Shown piece by piece: positions 35,389-46,925 of a stretch of DNA of 64,000 nt (its first letter is position 1; each line of letters begins with the position of its first letter). The DNA is from Typhlomys cinereus (lineage: Eukaryota; Chordata; Mammalia; Rodentia; Platacanthomyidae), in contig JALPQD010000044.1 in the NCBI GenBank assembly GCA_023101885.1, forward strand, positions 1,116,001 through 1,180,000, written 5' to 3'. The position numbers were made by a program, and so were the translations under genes. The notes beneath the pieces were generated by a model that was not told the origin of the DNA, ran no database searches, and saw only the letters and a list, made by a program, of their open reading frames with translations.

Positions 35389-35486
35389 GAGCCAGGTATA
35401 TCAGCTTATATCTGTAATCTCAGCACTCAGGAAGCCTAGACAAGAGGACTACCATGAGTAGTCCTACAATACAAAGTGAGACCCTT
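35389..35486 (+). mobile_element. B1-like SINE
   Basis: GAGCCAGGTATATCAGCTTA, TCTGTAATCTCAGCACTCAG and AAAGTGAGACCCTTG give the B1 order, 5' to 3'. Confidence 0.7.
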
Positions 35487-35496
35487 GATAGTTTGT

Positions 35497-35905
35497 TTGC
35501 ATGTTGCCAATAAATTCAGAAGGAGCTCAGTGAAACAAAGGGGGTTGAGTCTTAGAACTTTTGGTCACAGTTCTTAGTCCAACTTGGCAGAAGAGTTCAT
35601 GCCAATACCAGGAGCCAAGGAAACTGATCATATCATATTCACAGAGATTGCTGAGAAAGGGGCAAACATCTCTTCCCAGGATGTGTGTCTGCCAAAGTAC
35701 GCAGAATGACCAGGTATTCAACAAGCTCCTCCACCATATCCACCTGCCCAGAGAAAAGTTCCACCCACTATGGGCTGCATGTTTCCACATTAATCAGGCA
35801 ATCTTCTGCAAGCTTGCTCAGGGTTTGCATCAACTGCTGATTTTCATAAATGTGCCCAGATCTCAGCCTTTGTCAAGCTGACACATATGTCTAGCTAGTA
35901 CACAT
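35497..35905. mobile_element. Unclassified rodent LTR-like repeat
   Basis: Homologue of 885-1375 in the same orientation, with a better preserved right end (CAGCCTTTGTCAAGCTGACA). Overlapping 87- and 106-codon frames are likely chance. Confidence 0.55.
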
Positions 35906-36011
35906 ATATCTAGCTGTTTCAAACTGTACCCTATTCAAAAAGGGCAAGAAATCATTTTTGCAGTATGTTATACATTTCCTTTTAGATGAAATAATCATTT
36001 TTTCCTCTTTT

Positions 36012-36090
36012 GGCAGCACTAGGAATTGAACCAATGACTCCTAGTTGCTAGCAAGTGCCCTTCCACTGAGCCATCATCACACTAAACCTT
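36012..36090 (-). mobile_element. ID/tRNA-like SINE relic
   Basis: On the minus strand: GATGATGGCTCAGTGGAAGG, GCACTTGCTAGCAACTAGG, then the B box-like GGTTCAATTCCTAG. Confidence 0.6.
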
Positions 36091-36583
36091 TTAATATATG
36101 AGGAAAATATGAACACTCCAAGAGTCAACTGTAATTCACAAGGTAAGATCTTCATCCCAAATCATAGAAGCACAACTGCAAAGAATAGCTACAGATACAG
36201 AGGTTGTCCCTAGGGCCACTGATGACTTCTGGTTTAATGAGGCAATCATTACGGCATAGTCTATCCATAGAAATATATATTGTGAATCTTTCAATGTATT
36301 TCCTATTTGACTGCAGATGGCACAAGAGAGAACTACAGAGTATACAGAACATTATCATCACCCCATTATAAACTGAGTCATTCTGAGAATCACCTTGTCA
36401 TCTGTTAGTCATTAATCATCGTATAACAGGTGATGGAATGAGATGATACTTTCAAAAGCATTCTTTGTGCTTGTTTTCTTCACAAATAGATTATCCCCAA
36501 GTCCTGGCAGCACCCTGGCAGCAAAGAATGTCCCCTGATAACATTTTGGCAATTAGAATCATTGTGACTACTCATAACTGCTT
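36091..36583. other. Unassigned DNA
   Basis: Nothing recognised. Confidence 0.35.
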
Positions 36584-37045
36584 CATGATTGGCAAGATAG
36601 TTCAGCAGGTAAGACACCTGTTCCCCCACAGGATCATGTGTTTGAATCTTTAGTCGTTTGAGAAAGTCATAGCACCTTTAGGAGATGGAGCCTTGCTGGA
36701 GAAAGGCAATCACAAGAGGTGGACCTTGAGGTTGATTAGCCCCCACCCTATTCATAGGAGAGGTCTGCTCTTGCAGCTTTCAGTTTTATAGCATAGTGGA
36801 CATGACTTAGGCTATCTCCAATTTCTGCCAGCCAATCATGTCTTTTCCACCATGAAGGCTGTATCTCCTCTCTGGGACAAAACACTGAATAAATCTTCCT
36901 TTTCTCCCCATAAGTTGTTTGAACCTCAGTGGTTTGTCACAGAAAAACAAAGAATACCTGCTACAGACCTCCACGCATAAAACATGACATGCATGTTCTC
37001 AAAATCTCTCTCTCTCTCCTTTTCCCTCTCTCAAATAAAACTTTT
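36584..37045 (+). mobile_element. tRNA-derived SINE split by an LTR
   Basis: The head GATTGGCAAGATAGTTCAGC is at 36590-36609. A matching tail (CAGACCTCCACGCATAAAAC, a CT run, CTCTCTCAAATAAAAC) appears at 36964-37040 on the other side of the LTR. Confidence 0.55.
36619..36941 (+). mobile_element. MaLR-type solo LTR inside a SINE
   Basis: TGTTCCCCCACAGGATCATG starts it. It continues CTTTAGGAGATGGAGCCTTG, ATGAAGGCTGTATCTCC and CTGAATAAATCTTCC, and ends GGTTTGTCACA. The first 20-30 bases of a full LTR seem to be missing. Confidence 0.8.
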
Positions 37046-37227
37046 AAAATATATGTAATCGTTTTCAGTGAAGTATTGGTTGTCTACTTATAAAACAGAA
37101 CAAATACCAAATAAATAAAAGCATAAAAAGTAAGATTACATATGATGAGGTTTCCAAATGCAAATGAGTTTCTAGTGAGGGCTGGTCATTCTGTATTAAA
37201 ACAGTGAGTCTGAAAATTTCAAGTACG

Positions 37228-37550
37228 GGGCTATGGATATAGCTCAGAGAATAAGTCTTGCCTTGCAAACAAAAGGACCTGAGTTCAGATCCCCAGATTC
37301 CATGTTAAACAAAAAATTCCCAGATCCCACATAAAAAAAAATGCCAGGAAGAAGCAGCAGTGACTTGTAATTCCAATCCTGAAAGGAAGAGTATATGAAA
37401 TCCCGGAGTGAAACACTAAAGAAGTAGAGCAATCCAAGATGATTCCTGATGTCACCTTTGAGTCCCCAGAGGCACATGCATCCAAGTGCCCTTTTGTACA
37501 CATGCCTACACACAGGTACACCCACCCACATTCAAAACATACAAAAAAAT
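37228..37550 (+). mobile_element. Family X SINE
   Basis: GGGCTATGGATATAGCTCAG, the B box GAGTTCAGATCC, a duplicated CCCAGATTCC/CCCAGATCCC segment, GATGATTCCTGATGTCACC, and a short CA tail. Confidence 0.75.
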
Positions 37551-38695
37551 GCATGTAGTTGATCAGCCCTAATATATTATTGTAAATAATAGTTTAACTA
37601 TTTAATAATAGTTTAATAATCCACTATGTACCCATTTCTCTGGTGGAATCATGCACAGATTTTCAAAGAAACTTAACAATTGAAATTTTCAGTTCTATTA
37701 ATATTGTTCTCTTTTTAAAAACCAGAGGACTAAAATTCTCAGGGTAAAACACTCTCCCTGAATAAGATTAGTAGGTAGGAGGAGAGCCAAAATTCAAAGC
37801 CAGATTACCTTGGCACATTAGAATAGTGTTCTAGAAATTCAGAAGTAAAATCTGCAGGGTGATGTGTATAAGACCAGAAGTAAGACCAGATAGCATGACA
37901 CATGCTATCACCCAGATCAGCGCTGCTTAAGTTCATTATCAGGGCCAGTCATGGAAAAGGGTAAGTGTTGCATTTGAATGGGCACTGCTGGATATTTTTG
38001 CAACATTTTAAATGAATCATTTGCACCTTCTAAACCTCCTTTTTTTATCTGCAACAATGGAAAGCCTACCATCAAGAATAAATAATTTTAAGCAATAAAT
38101 GCACACACATCTATTAAAAAGCTATACAATACATATTTGATATATAAAACATCAGCACAAATTTATATAAGCCCAAAAAAGAAATAAATTATCCAAGAAG
38201 CTGTATCAAAACTGTCTCCAAAAATTCTCATTGGTCCATAATTCTGCATCTTAAAAAGTGGGTGGGTCTTTTGCCAGCTGCCCCTCTCCCCAAGTGCTAC
38301 TAGATGTAAGTTACCGCCCTGATACATTTGCCCCAAATAATCAAGATGCAGGCATGAGTTTAAAAAATGCTACAGATATGAAATGCATTTATTTGATCTA
38401 TGTTACTATTCAAGCTGTAAGGTTGGCACAGTAAGCTGAAAAAACGCAGAGAAATTGATGACAGGCTTCTAAGAATGTATTCCAATATCAGTAGAATATA
38501 TTGATCTCTCCGTGCTTCACGGAAACATTATTTCGTGCAGGGTGTCATCCCTCTGAGCACCTTTCCTATGTGTCCCCCCACCTCCACCCCAGTGGAAAAT
38601 GTGATTCTCTTTCGCCCTTCCCATTCGGTGCCTGCAGATTGCTTCAGAAGGCCAAGCAGCCTGCTCAGCAGCAGGGAAACCGGGCCGGGTACGCA
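37551..38695. other. Unassigned DNA upstream of the CpG island
   Basis: AT-rich to about 38.2 kb, then rising GC. No repeat is recognised after about 37.6 kb, which fits a region kept free of insertions near a promoter. Confidence 0.4.
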
Positions 38696-38713
38696 GGAGC
38701 TATAAATAGCTCC
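38696..38713. promoter_or_regulatory. TATA box embedded in an inverted repeat
   Basis: GGAGCTAT, AA, ATAGCTCC: 8-bp arms enclose TATAAATA at 38701-38708. It lies about 190 bp before the CpG island. Whether it is used is unknown. Confidence 0.35.
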
Positions 38714-38884
38714 ACCTTGGAGATGTGCACACCCAGGCACACGTACATAGATGTCCATGCTGGATTTGACATTAAAAAAAAATGAGAAATGGTTACACTT
38801 CTCACTTCTTCCCTGTTTCCTAGTATCCCAAATTTTCAGGAATTTTCCAAGCTGGATGCCTGATGCAGCGTCTGCTTTCACTGC
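38714..38884. other. Island shore
   Basis: Mixed composition, nothing recognised. Confidence 0.3.
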
Positions 38885-39930
38885 AGTTCTCCTTTTCTGC
38901 GGCCAGGAATCTGATCCCAGAAGGAACCGGCACTGGGCCAACACCTAGTGCCCAGATGCGGTCACCCCGGGAGGCCGCCTCGGTGGAGCCCATCCGGTTA
39001 AGCCAACTTGACTGGATGAGGTGGTGGTTCCCTGAAGGGAATCACAGCAGGGCAGACGCTAAGAGGCAAAGCTTTGGCTGTCTCTCGGCCCTCCCCAGTC
39101 TGCAACACCTCATGGAGAAGGGCCGGTGGCTTCTCCTCCGCAGACGCGATTCATTGCTAAATGCCCTGCGACTTACAGATCTCCCCACCTCCACGCCCAG
39201 AGGGAGCTAGATGCTAACCGAGGGACTGGGGTATATACACACCGGTGTATATTCTTTCGCTATCCCTGCAGCCGCCCTTAGTCTTTCCAGGGATGCTGTG
39301 GAGGGCGGCGGGCAAGTGGAGAAGAAGAACGCGGAGCAGGCGTGGGGAGCTAGATTGGAACCGACCTACGGCTCCGGTGCGCCCCCAAACCCTTCCAAGG
39401 CGACAGGGTGGGGCGCGTCCCCGCAGAGGGGAAAGTTGCAGAGACGCAGAGCCCAGGCTTGGTCCCCTGTCTCCGCCGGACCTGTAGCCCCTCCTGTTCA
39501 AGCACTCGGATCTCTTCCGTCCGCGTCTGGCCTCTGCCTGGCACTAGGAGCCCCGACGATCGCGGGGGACAGGGGGAACCCAGGGCGGGGCAGAGGAAGG
39601 GGTAAGGCGGCAGGGGGCAAGCAGCGCGCCCTCCCTGAGTCCCGCAGAGCCGCCTGGGTCCTGCCTCCTACCTGTTCGCGCTCGGATTTTCCGTGGCGCT
39701 CACCGCTGCGGGGCCCTACAGGCTGCCAGCTCCCGCCGCCGACACCTGCGAGCGCATCCCGGGTCCGCGCCCCTCCTCGCCCGGCCTCGCCTCGCTGGAG
39801 CCCACCCGAGCTACTTGACAGCAGAAGGCCGACCTCGCACAATCGCTACTGGCACCGCCGGTGAAACGGGGCGGTAACCTAAGAGAAACCAGCGCCTCTG
39901 ATTGGACGGACGAGCTATCACTCTCACTCC
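38885..39930. promoter_or_regulatory. CpG island, candidate promoter
   Basis: This is the only long GC-rich, CpG-dense stretch of the window. I count 33 CpG dinucleotides in 39601-39900 alone, while most of the window has few. It contains GC boxes (GGGCGG near 39583 and GGGGCGG near 39868) and an inverted CCAAT box (ATTGG 39901-39905). No SINE or L1 interrupts it. A 217-codon plus frame (39211-39864), a 115-codon one (38863-39210) and several minus frames occur, but long stop-free runs are expected in GC-rich DNA. Their Ala/Pro/Arg-rich composition shows no domain. It may be the promoter of a gene or lncRNA whose other exons lie outside the window or were not recognised. Confidence 0.75.
39704..39845 (-). 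other. Candidate non-coding first exon
   Basis: On the minus strand, the CCAAT box at 39905-39901 is followed about 60 bp later by GC-rich sequence running to CCCCGCAGCG, then GTGAGC (39703-39698), a good splice donor. A second donor-like CAG/GTAGGA lies at 39671-39666. The only ATG in between opens a frame of a dozen codons, so this would be 5' UTR. The start site is inferred, not seen. Confidence 0.35.
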
Positions 39931-40609
39931 TGATCAGGGCTTCTGCAGACTTATGTAGTTAGTGAACCTAATAGCAAAAGGTCTTGGCTGTTCTTGGTAC
40001 CCAGCCCAGTGGCTCCTAGGTCTAGGGGTCCCTGGGGAGGGGAAGAGGTGTGAGGATTTGTCATTTGAGGCCCCTGGAAGAAAGGAGGGGCCCGGTACAG
40101 CCAGATCCTCAGGGCTTTCCTGCAGGTCCATCTGCTCCTGGAGATCTAACAGGCAACTGTCAGAGGGCAGTGACTCTATAGCAAAGCATGAACTTTAAAC
40201 AATGACAACAAAATGGATACTTAAGTGAAATCACGAGCAAATAAAAAGATGTGAGATTTTCTTTTAGATTCCTAGGCATTGCCTAAGGATAACGTGAAAC
40301 TTTTCCTGGTAGTAAGAGGTGGAACTCCGTTGTGTCTTGCACAAAACATCCTCTACATCCCCAGATAGATGTCTTATTGTAAACTGAAACCACCGCAGAG
40401 TAAATATTCACGAGTAGAGCAACATAAAACAAATAAATTAACGTTGAGAGCTGCATAAGGCATTAAACTTGGGCGATTCAGTGAATGGGAAAGTCTTAAA
40501 AGAATGACCATTAGATTGAGTAAACAGCCTGCTGTGGGAAAATCCTGAAAGAGTAAGTCCATTACCATCCAGGAGATTCCAAGTCTGCTTTTAAAGAACA
40601 GGGGGGTAA
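39931..40609. other. Unassigned DNA
   Basis: GC falls back to the window average by about 40.2 kb; nothing else recognised. Confidence 0.35.
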
Positions 40610-40910
40610 GGCTGTGAAGATGGCATAGTGGCTTTTGCCTCACAGGTAAAAAGCTTTAAGTTCCGATTCCTAAATCTCACATTAAAAAATGCCAGGCAGG
40701 TATGGTGACAACTCACAATCCCAGCCCCGGAAGGCAGAGACTGGGAAACCCCCAGAGCAAAACAATAAGGAGATAGAGCAACCCAAGATGATTTCTGATG
40801 TCATCCTTCGGCCTCCACCACAGCTTGTACACATGCCAGCCCATACATGTACACCCATCAAATGCAAACACACACACACAGACATGCACACACATGCAAA
40901 AGAAGATGGT
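40610..40910 (+). mobile_element. Family X SINE
   Basis: AAGGCTGTGAAGATGGCATAG starts it; AACCCAAGATGATTTCTGAT and CGGCCTCCACCACAGC mark the 3' half; short CA tail. Confidence 0.75.
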
Positions 40911-41582
40911 AAAATACCTCCATTTCCTTTATTACTTCTATCATCTCTCCAGGTGGGATCAGAGAGCTATAGAATCCAAGAGATTACTTAAGTACAATTT
41001 TAAAAAGACTGTAAATAAAATAAGAAGGAAGGAGTGTTTGCCTAGCATCTAATGAGGAAACATCCTGCAAATAGCCTAATTTTTCTTCTACCTAAATTAT
41101 ATCATCATCTTAATGATAGTTGGGCATGATATGCAACTCATCCTCAATGAGCTCATGAGAGACCTGGGCCCTAGGCAATTATTAAAGAAGATTGAATCAA
41201 TGATGCTAAATATTAAATGTGGACACTGATTTTAGTGTTTAGAATTAATACTGCTGGTGCCACCTCTTTATAAAAGACTCAAATTATTGCATGAAAAGAA
41301 ACGTGAGAGGTAATTTGCAATAACAGATTGGTATGATCTGTGTGGTGGGACTCCTCTTGGCACTGGCTGGGAGCTCTGCAAATGTGACAAGTATCAACCT
41401 TCCTGAGTTGTGCTTCTATATAGTGTGTCCATCCGTGTATGCCCCCATCCCCAAGTACACACAGCAGTTATTCCAAAGAGCTGGGCAAAATCGTTCCCAT
41501 ATTCCTGGCCATTTATTCCATGTCACATTCTCTCTTAACTGTGATGGAGCTCAGAAAGGGTAAAACATTTAGCATGTTGTTA
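40911..41582. other. Unassigned DNA
   Basis: Nothing recognised. Confidence 0.35.
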
Positions 41583-42186
41583 TGGTTGCATTTTGATGTC
41601 AGCTTGACAGTTGCAGACTGTTTGGGGGCAGCTGTGGAAGGTTAGTGGTTAGAATGGTCCCTGAACAAGTCTGCAGGTACTTGATAGATTGCTGTGGAGA
41701 ACTCAGCCCATAGTGGGCGGTACTTTCCAGTAGTGGACCAGATAATAGGAGATGCAAGAAGGAGAGACTTGCTCTTCCCTTATCCAGTGTTGACTTGCTT
41801 TGGAGTCCACTCTGCCTGCACGTTGTTCACCGTTAGAGCGTCTGGCCTTCTTGGTTGTTGCTGCTGCTGCCTCCGTCCTTTGCTGTTCCCGCTGCCTTTG
41901 GAGCCTGGTCTCTAGGCCTTGATGCTGTTTGCTGTTCATCGCTGACGTTGGATCCCAGCTGCTCTTCACCAACGTGGGAACCCAGCATCTTTAACCCTCC
42001 AGAGGAGCAATGGCTTGAGACCTTCTCGGATCTTTTGGCTTTGCAGAACATTCCAGCCAGGAAAGAGGCTGTTGTGGGCAGCTACATTGAAGGACATTAT
42101 TTTTATTGTGAGTTATTTTTTAATAAACTTATTTATATATACTACATTCTATAGATTCTTTTTCTTCAGAGAACCCTAACTAATAC
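41583..42186 (-). mobile_element. LTR-like repeat, about 600 bp
   Basis: On the minus strand it begins TATTAGTTAGGGTTCTCTG and ends CAAGCTGACATCAAAATGC. Its last third (CCGCCCACTATGGGCTGAG, CCTGCAGACTTGTTCAGGG) matches 885-1375 and 35497-35905. Its first part is like 63742-64000. It is moderately GC-rich in the middle and gives 72-99 codon frames that look accidental. Confidence 0.55.
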
Positions 42187-42369
42187 ATGTATTATGGGGA
42201 AATATCATAGTAGGAAATCTGTTTTTAAAGCTAGTGTCTTTTGATTCCTCAACAAGTTCCAAGTAACTTGGGGTTATATTGAACTCCATGCACCTGCTTC
42301 TAAAATTAAGTGGAGGAAAAAACAGAACCAAACAAAACATTGGATGTTCAGGATAGCTATTTAAGTTTG

Positions 42370-42720
42370 ATGATATATTGCTGGAGCAAAATACCTCACC
42401 CAAGCAACTTAAGGAAGGAAGGATTTAATTAGTTCCTAATTCCAGATGGCAGTCCATCACTAAGGGTAAGGTAGAGTGGCAGGAGCTTGAAGTAGCTGAT
42501 CAGATCACATCAGCAGCAAGGGAAGACAGCAATGAATCAGCTTGTCATGCTTGCTAGTGTGCAACTCTCTTCACTTTTATATAGTTCTAGATCATCTGCC
42601 TAAGGAGTAGCCCTGCCCATGGGGGTCTTCCCACATCAATTATGCAATCACACTATGCCCCGTAGGTGTGCCTAAAGTCTCCAATGTTAATCTTGAATCC
42701 TCAGGTGTGCTCAGAGTCTT
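42370..42720. mobile_element. Unclassified rodent interspersed repeat
   Basis: CAAGCAACTTAAGGAAGG, GGCAGTCCATCACTAAGGG, AATGAATCAGCTTGTCATGC and CCCATGGGGGTCTTCCCACA share their order with 45115-45470. Confidence 0.5.
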
Positions 42721-44048
42721 GCTTCCTGAGTCAACCCTTCATACTAACCATTAGTGTAGCACAAGAATTGAAAGTTCAAAGGAAAAGTTTAAAGAAATCT
42801 CCACTGTGTTCATTTTCCATTCCTTCTTTCATTCCCTCAGCAAATATTAGTATTGTGGTGAGTAAAGTAGCACATTCTTTATTTTTCACATACACCACAT
42901 TAGCTGTGTATTTCTCGATGTAATGAATGTAAGCGTGTGCATGCACAAATAAGAGTAATGCTAGGAGTATTTCTATTTTGATCAGATGTGTTATTAGATA
43001 CAACAGTTTCTGAGTTATTGCTTACCATCTCAGTGAACAAAACTTGCACATCTTTTCCTGGAATTCCTATATTCTAATTAACATAATGACACCAGAGGCA
43101 TCTGCTGCAGAACAGTTCACTTTCTCCAATCACTTTTGGATATCATCCCCTCTGTGCTGGTATACAAAAAAGATAGTCATTATGAGCTCTAGCACAATAA
43201 AAGCAATGGGTGTGCATAGAAGACACAACAAACTCATCTATCAATAATCACTTGCTGGTAAACATACAGTTTATAAAATGAGAAAAGCTGAAGAATGTTA
43301 GGCATGCAGATCCTCATATTATGCTGTGAATGAAGGAATGGAATGGAATTGGTCCGAGATATGTAACCATGGGAAGATAGACTTAGAACCCAAACTGTAA
43401 GAGCAAACATTTTCTTATTTTTCCCCACCACATAAACAACAGCTTCTTTCCCCTGCCCCTCCCAAAAGAGATCTAGTCTTTTTTTCCTTTTCTCCAAGTT
43501 ATCTACCTTCTAAAGTTTCTGGAAACAATCCATTGGTATATTCATCTTTCTACAATTATGAAACATAAGAAAATATGCTGTTTACACTAGAAGTTCAACA
43601 GAGTAACATCAACTGTTAAGCCTGGTATCAGGCATGAAGAAAACTGATGGGGAATGAAGGGGAGAAGAAGTGAGCTGTAGAGACACTGCCCTGGAAGCGG
43701 GACAGAAAACATATCTGAAAAGCTTCCAAAGACCCAGTCGGACAATTTTGCCTGGTTCCCTGGGTGGTTCTGACTCCAAGTCTCATTGAATTGCTAAACT
43801 GTTCTTGGCCCTGGTGCTGAATTCCCTCTCCATCCCTTCCTCCTTCCACACTGCACTGGCCCTTAGTCTCCAAACATTCCAATTTCCTCCAACCACTGAT
43901 TAAATCTCAGTGAGAGGAAAGGAAACTACAGCAACAGTGCAGCTTTCCCCAGCATGATTCCTTTTTTCCCTCCTCTGTTCCACCCACCACTTCCTCACTC
44001 TGAAGCTTCCCGGGAGAACAGTTCCCAACATAGTCTGATGTGACAAAC
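42721..44048. other. Unassigned DNA
   Basis: Frames of 84-87 codons on the minus strand have no recognised domain. Confidence 0.4.
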
Positions 44049-44075
44049 GGGGGGTGGGGGGTGGGGGGTGGGAGG
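44049..44075 (+). other. Potential G-quadruplex tract
   Basis: Four G-runs (three of six Gs separated by single T, then GGG) occur outside any L1 tail. Confidence 0.7.
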
Positions 44076-45114
44076 TTTCAGATCAAAATTTAAGCCTGCA
44101 CTCAGCACAGCAGAAGGCAACAGAGGCTCCAGCCCCTGGTTTGGAGAGTCTTGCTGAACCCAGTCTGTAGCTTCTCACATCTCATGAGCCCACTGACCTA
44201 GCTTCTGGAACTCAAGCAAGGAGATGCTTACAGCAGCATGCATACAGCATACACCCATGTACACATTCACACAGGCATGCAATGCACTCTGGCTGTCAGT
44301 AGGATGTGGTGGGTAGACAACACTAGAAATACAGTTTGCAAACACTAAATGCTAGAAAAATTACCAACCAGTTTCTCCCCCAGAGCCACTGAAATTTTTG
44401 TGAGGATTAAGTGTAAGATTAAAATTCCTTTTGTTTTGGCAGTGACTGCTGTGTCCTCAAAGGGTAGACTTACAGAAAAAGTCACATGCTATTATCTCTG
44501 TACTAGGGGGTGGTTCCACAGCAGCCACGGTTTCACAATAGTCTACTGATTTAACATCTGTCCCTTATTTACACTAGGAATCAATGTACAATACAATAAA
44601 ATGAATTGTTACTCTTTATTCAAAACCAGAAAGTCCTCCAAACTTTTTCAACTCATAGATCTCAGAGGGTGGGCACATGCCTAATTGAGAGTTAAGTTGT
44701 AGCTTTAGTCTCTGTTATTCACGAAGAGTCAGAGATCAGACAATATAGGTCAACTCCCACTCTCAAACTTAATTAATATGCTTTTTCCTTTATTTCCAGC
44801 AGTCATTATAGGCACTGGAAAGCCTATTTTCTGAATAGCCTTTCAAAATAATGGATACTTTTGCCATCTGGAATGGACACAGAATTGGATTAGATGCTTT
44901 TTCTTAGTTCATTTTGAACTGTTAATGGAATAATTGAGAGTAGGTAAATTATAGATAAAAGTAGTTTATTTCCTCACAGTTATAGATGATCAAGGGCTGG
45001 TATCTGGGTCAGGGAGAGTTGTGTAAATCATCCTGTGACAGTGGACACAAGAATGGGTACAAGCTTACATGAGAGAGTGTTTCCATAAACTCACCTGTTA
45101 TAGAACCTTCTTGT
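44076..45114. other. Unassigned DNA
   Basis: Nothing recognised. Confidence 0.35.
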
Positions 45115-45470
45115 ATTAGTTACCTGTCTTGTAGCTCTGCCAGCATACCTGACATAAGCAACTTATGGAAGACAGGGTTGATTTTTATTTATACAGTTCA
45201 AGAGTATAATCCATTGTGGAGGGAAATTTACAGCTGCAAGACCTTGAGACAGGTCGTCCCATTGACTCTGCAGTGAAGAAATAGAGAATGATGAATACTT
45301 GGGGTCAGCTTGCTTTCTCCTTTTTATTCAGTCCAAGATCCCAGTCCATGGAATAGAGTGGGTCTTCCTCTCTCAACTAATCTAAGTAAAGTAATTAATC
45401 ATACATATGCCAAGGGGTCTGTTTCCAGGTGATTCTAAATCTTAGTATGTTCATAATCAAGATTTACCAT
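45115..45470. mobile_element. Unclassified rodent interspersed repeat
   Basis: ATAAGCAACTTATGGAAGAC, TATAATCCATTGTGGAGGG, TGATGAATACTTGGGGTCAG, GTCCAAGATCCCAGTCCATG and TGTTTCCAGGTGATTCTAAA resemble 42370-42720 and an LTR-like family I remember from mouse but cannot name. Confidence 0.55.
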
Positions 45471-45954
45471 TATGACTCTATCTCCTTGTCACTCTGATGT
45501 CCAAATACATCACCTTTAATGAATACTCTCCTACTCCTAGTCCCATAGGCTCATGATTGTCTCATAATGTAAAATGTATTCAGTACAACTTCAAAATAGT
45601 AAATAGTCTTTATCAGTTAGAACACTGCTTGAAAATCACTGCTTGAAAACCAAGTTATGTATGTTCGATAGCAATAACAGAATAAATATTTCCACAGAGA
45701 AGAATGGGGGTAAAACAAGTAATTATCTGAGGGAATTAAGTTGCCATCATTATGAACTTTGGGGAACATATTCAAGCCATGGTGCCTTCATTCCATTGTA
45801 GACTAACTAGTTAAGAGGATGGCGAAAGGATAGTAACTCTCGGTTTCATATGCCTTAAAATGGCAAAGGGATGTATTACACAATAATCTTATGCAAAACT
45901 AAGGATAAGGATATAGCATCAGTATTTCATAAAAGGTTATCTAGGGCTTTTTCT
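45471..45954. other. Unassigned DNA
   Basis: Nothing recognised. Confidence 0.35.
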
Positions 45955-46200
45955 ACCATTGTTAGATACTCAGTGAGTAAGGCAACTGCTTGAAAACCAG
46001 ACAACCTAACTGAGTTCAATCCCTGAAAGCTCAATTGGTAGAAAGAGAGAACTGACTTCAAAGAGTTGTCCTTTGACCTCCACCTATGCCATTGATGTAT
46101 GTTCTCTCTCTTTCTCTTTCTCTCTCTCTCTTTCACTCTCTCTCCTGTTCTCACTCTCACTCTCTTTGTTTCTATCATTTCCAAATAAATAAATATTTCA
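45955..46200 (+). mobile_element. B2/B3-like SINE with (CT)n tail
   Basis: TTAGATACTCAGTGAGTAAG, the B box GAGTTCAATCCC, GAGAACTGACTTCAAAGAG, a CT-rich run at 46100-46170, then AAATAAATAAATA. Confidence 0.65.
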
Positions 46201-46719
46201 AAATGAAAATAAATAGATGAATAAAAGGTCTTCTATCCAACATTTGGTGCTGCTTACCACAAAGACTAAATGGAAGAGAACAAATGAATAGATCCACTTT
46301 TAAAATTTATTGAACAAAATTTGTTCACAAGGCCTTTTTGTTGCATTTCATATTTATAGGATTTATATTTATTTCACTGGAATCTTGATGTCTTCTAGTG
46401 GACTTTCAACATTTTTCATAGTATTAAAATGTTATTGATCATTTAGCTATTAACTAGGTTTGGCTTCTTTTTCATAATATATAGTTATTTTCTATTTTAT
46501 TGATTTCTTAATTTATTGACTGTTTACTTTCTCTTGTTTTACTTAGTTTCAGTTTAATATTCTTCTCTCCTCTTGAAATAGAACACATTTACTGGTTTTT
46601 TTCACCTTCCTATTTAAAACTCTTGCTCTAACTAGTGCTTTGTTACATCTGATTATATATATATACATGTTCTGTCTTTTTTATTAATTGGTTTAAAAAC
46701 ATCCTGATTTCTGTTTTAG
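46201..46719. other. AT-rich DNA
   Basis: Nothing recognised. Confidence 0.35.
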
Positions 46720-46925
46720 GGTTTTTTGTTTTGTTGCTACTGTTTGCTTTGTGGTTCTGGGATTGAATTCAGAACCTCCAGAATACTCAGTAAATGTATC
46801 TCAATCCTGTCTTTCCTCTTGACTCAAATATTAGTCTAATAGCATCATTTCAGGGATGGAACTATACTTTGTCTATCACACTGGAGGTCTTAGGTTTAAT
46901 TCCCAGTGCCCCCACTAAATGACAA
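46720..46925. mobile_element. Two tRNA/ID-like SINE relics
   Basis: GGGATTGAATTCAGAACCTC near 46757 is a minus-strand B box context. AGGTTTAATTCCCAGTGCCC near 46892 is a plus-strand one. Both are diverged. Confidence 0.4.

Noticed and set aside
38528..38944. 138-codon minus frame at the island edge
   Set aside because: No domain recognised and it overlaps plus frames in GC-rich sequence.
39229..39258. ACACCGGTGT palindrome with TATATA as a regulatory site
   Set aside because: A single 10-bp palindrome in GC-rich DNA; no matching factor motif that I can name with confidence.
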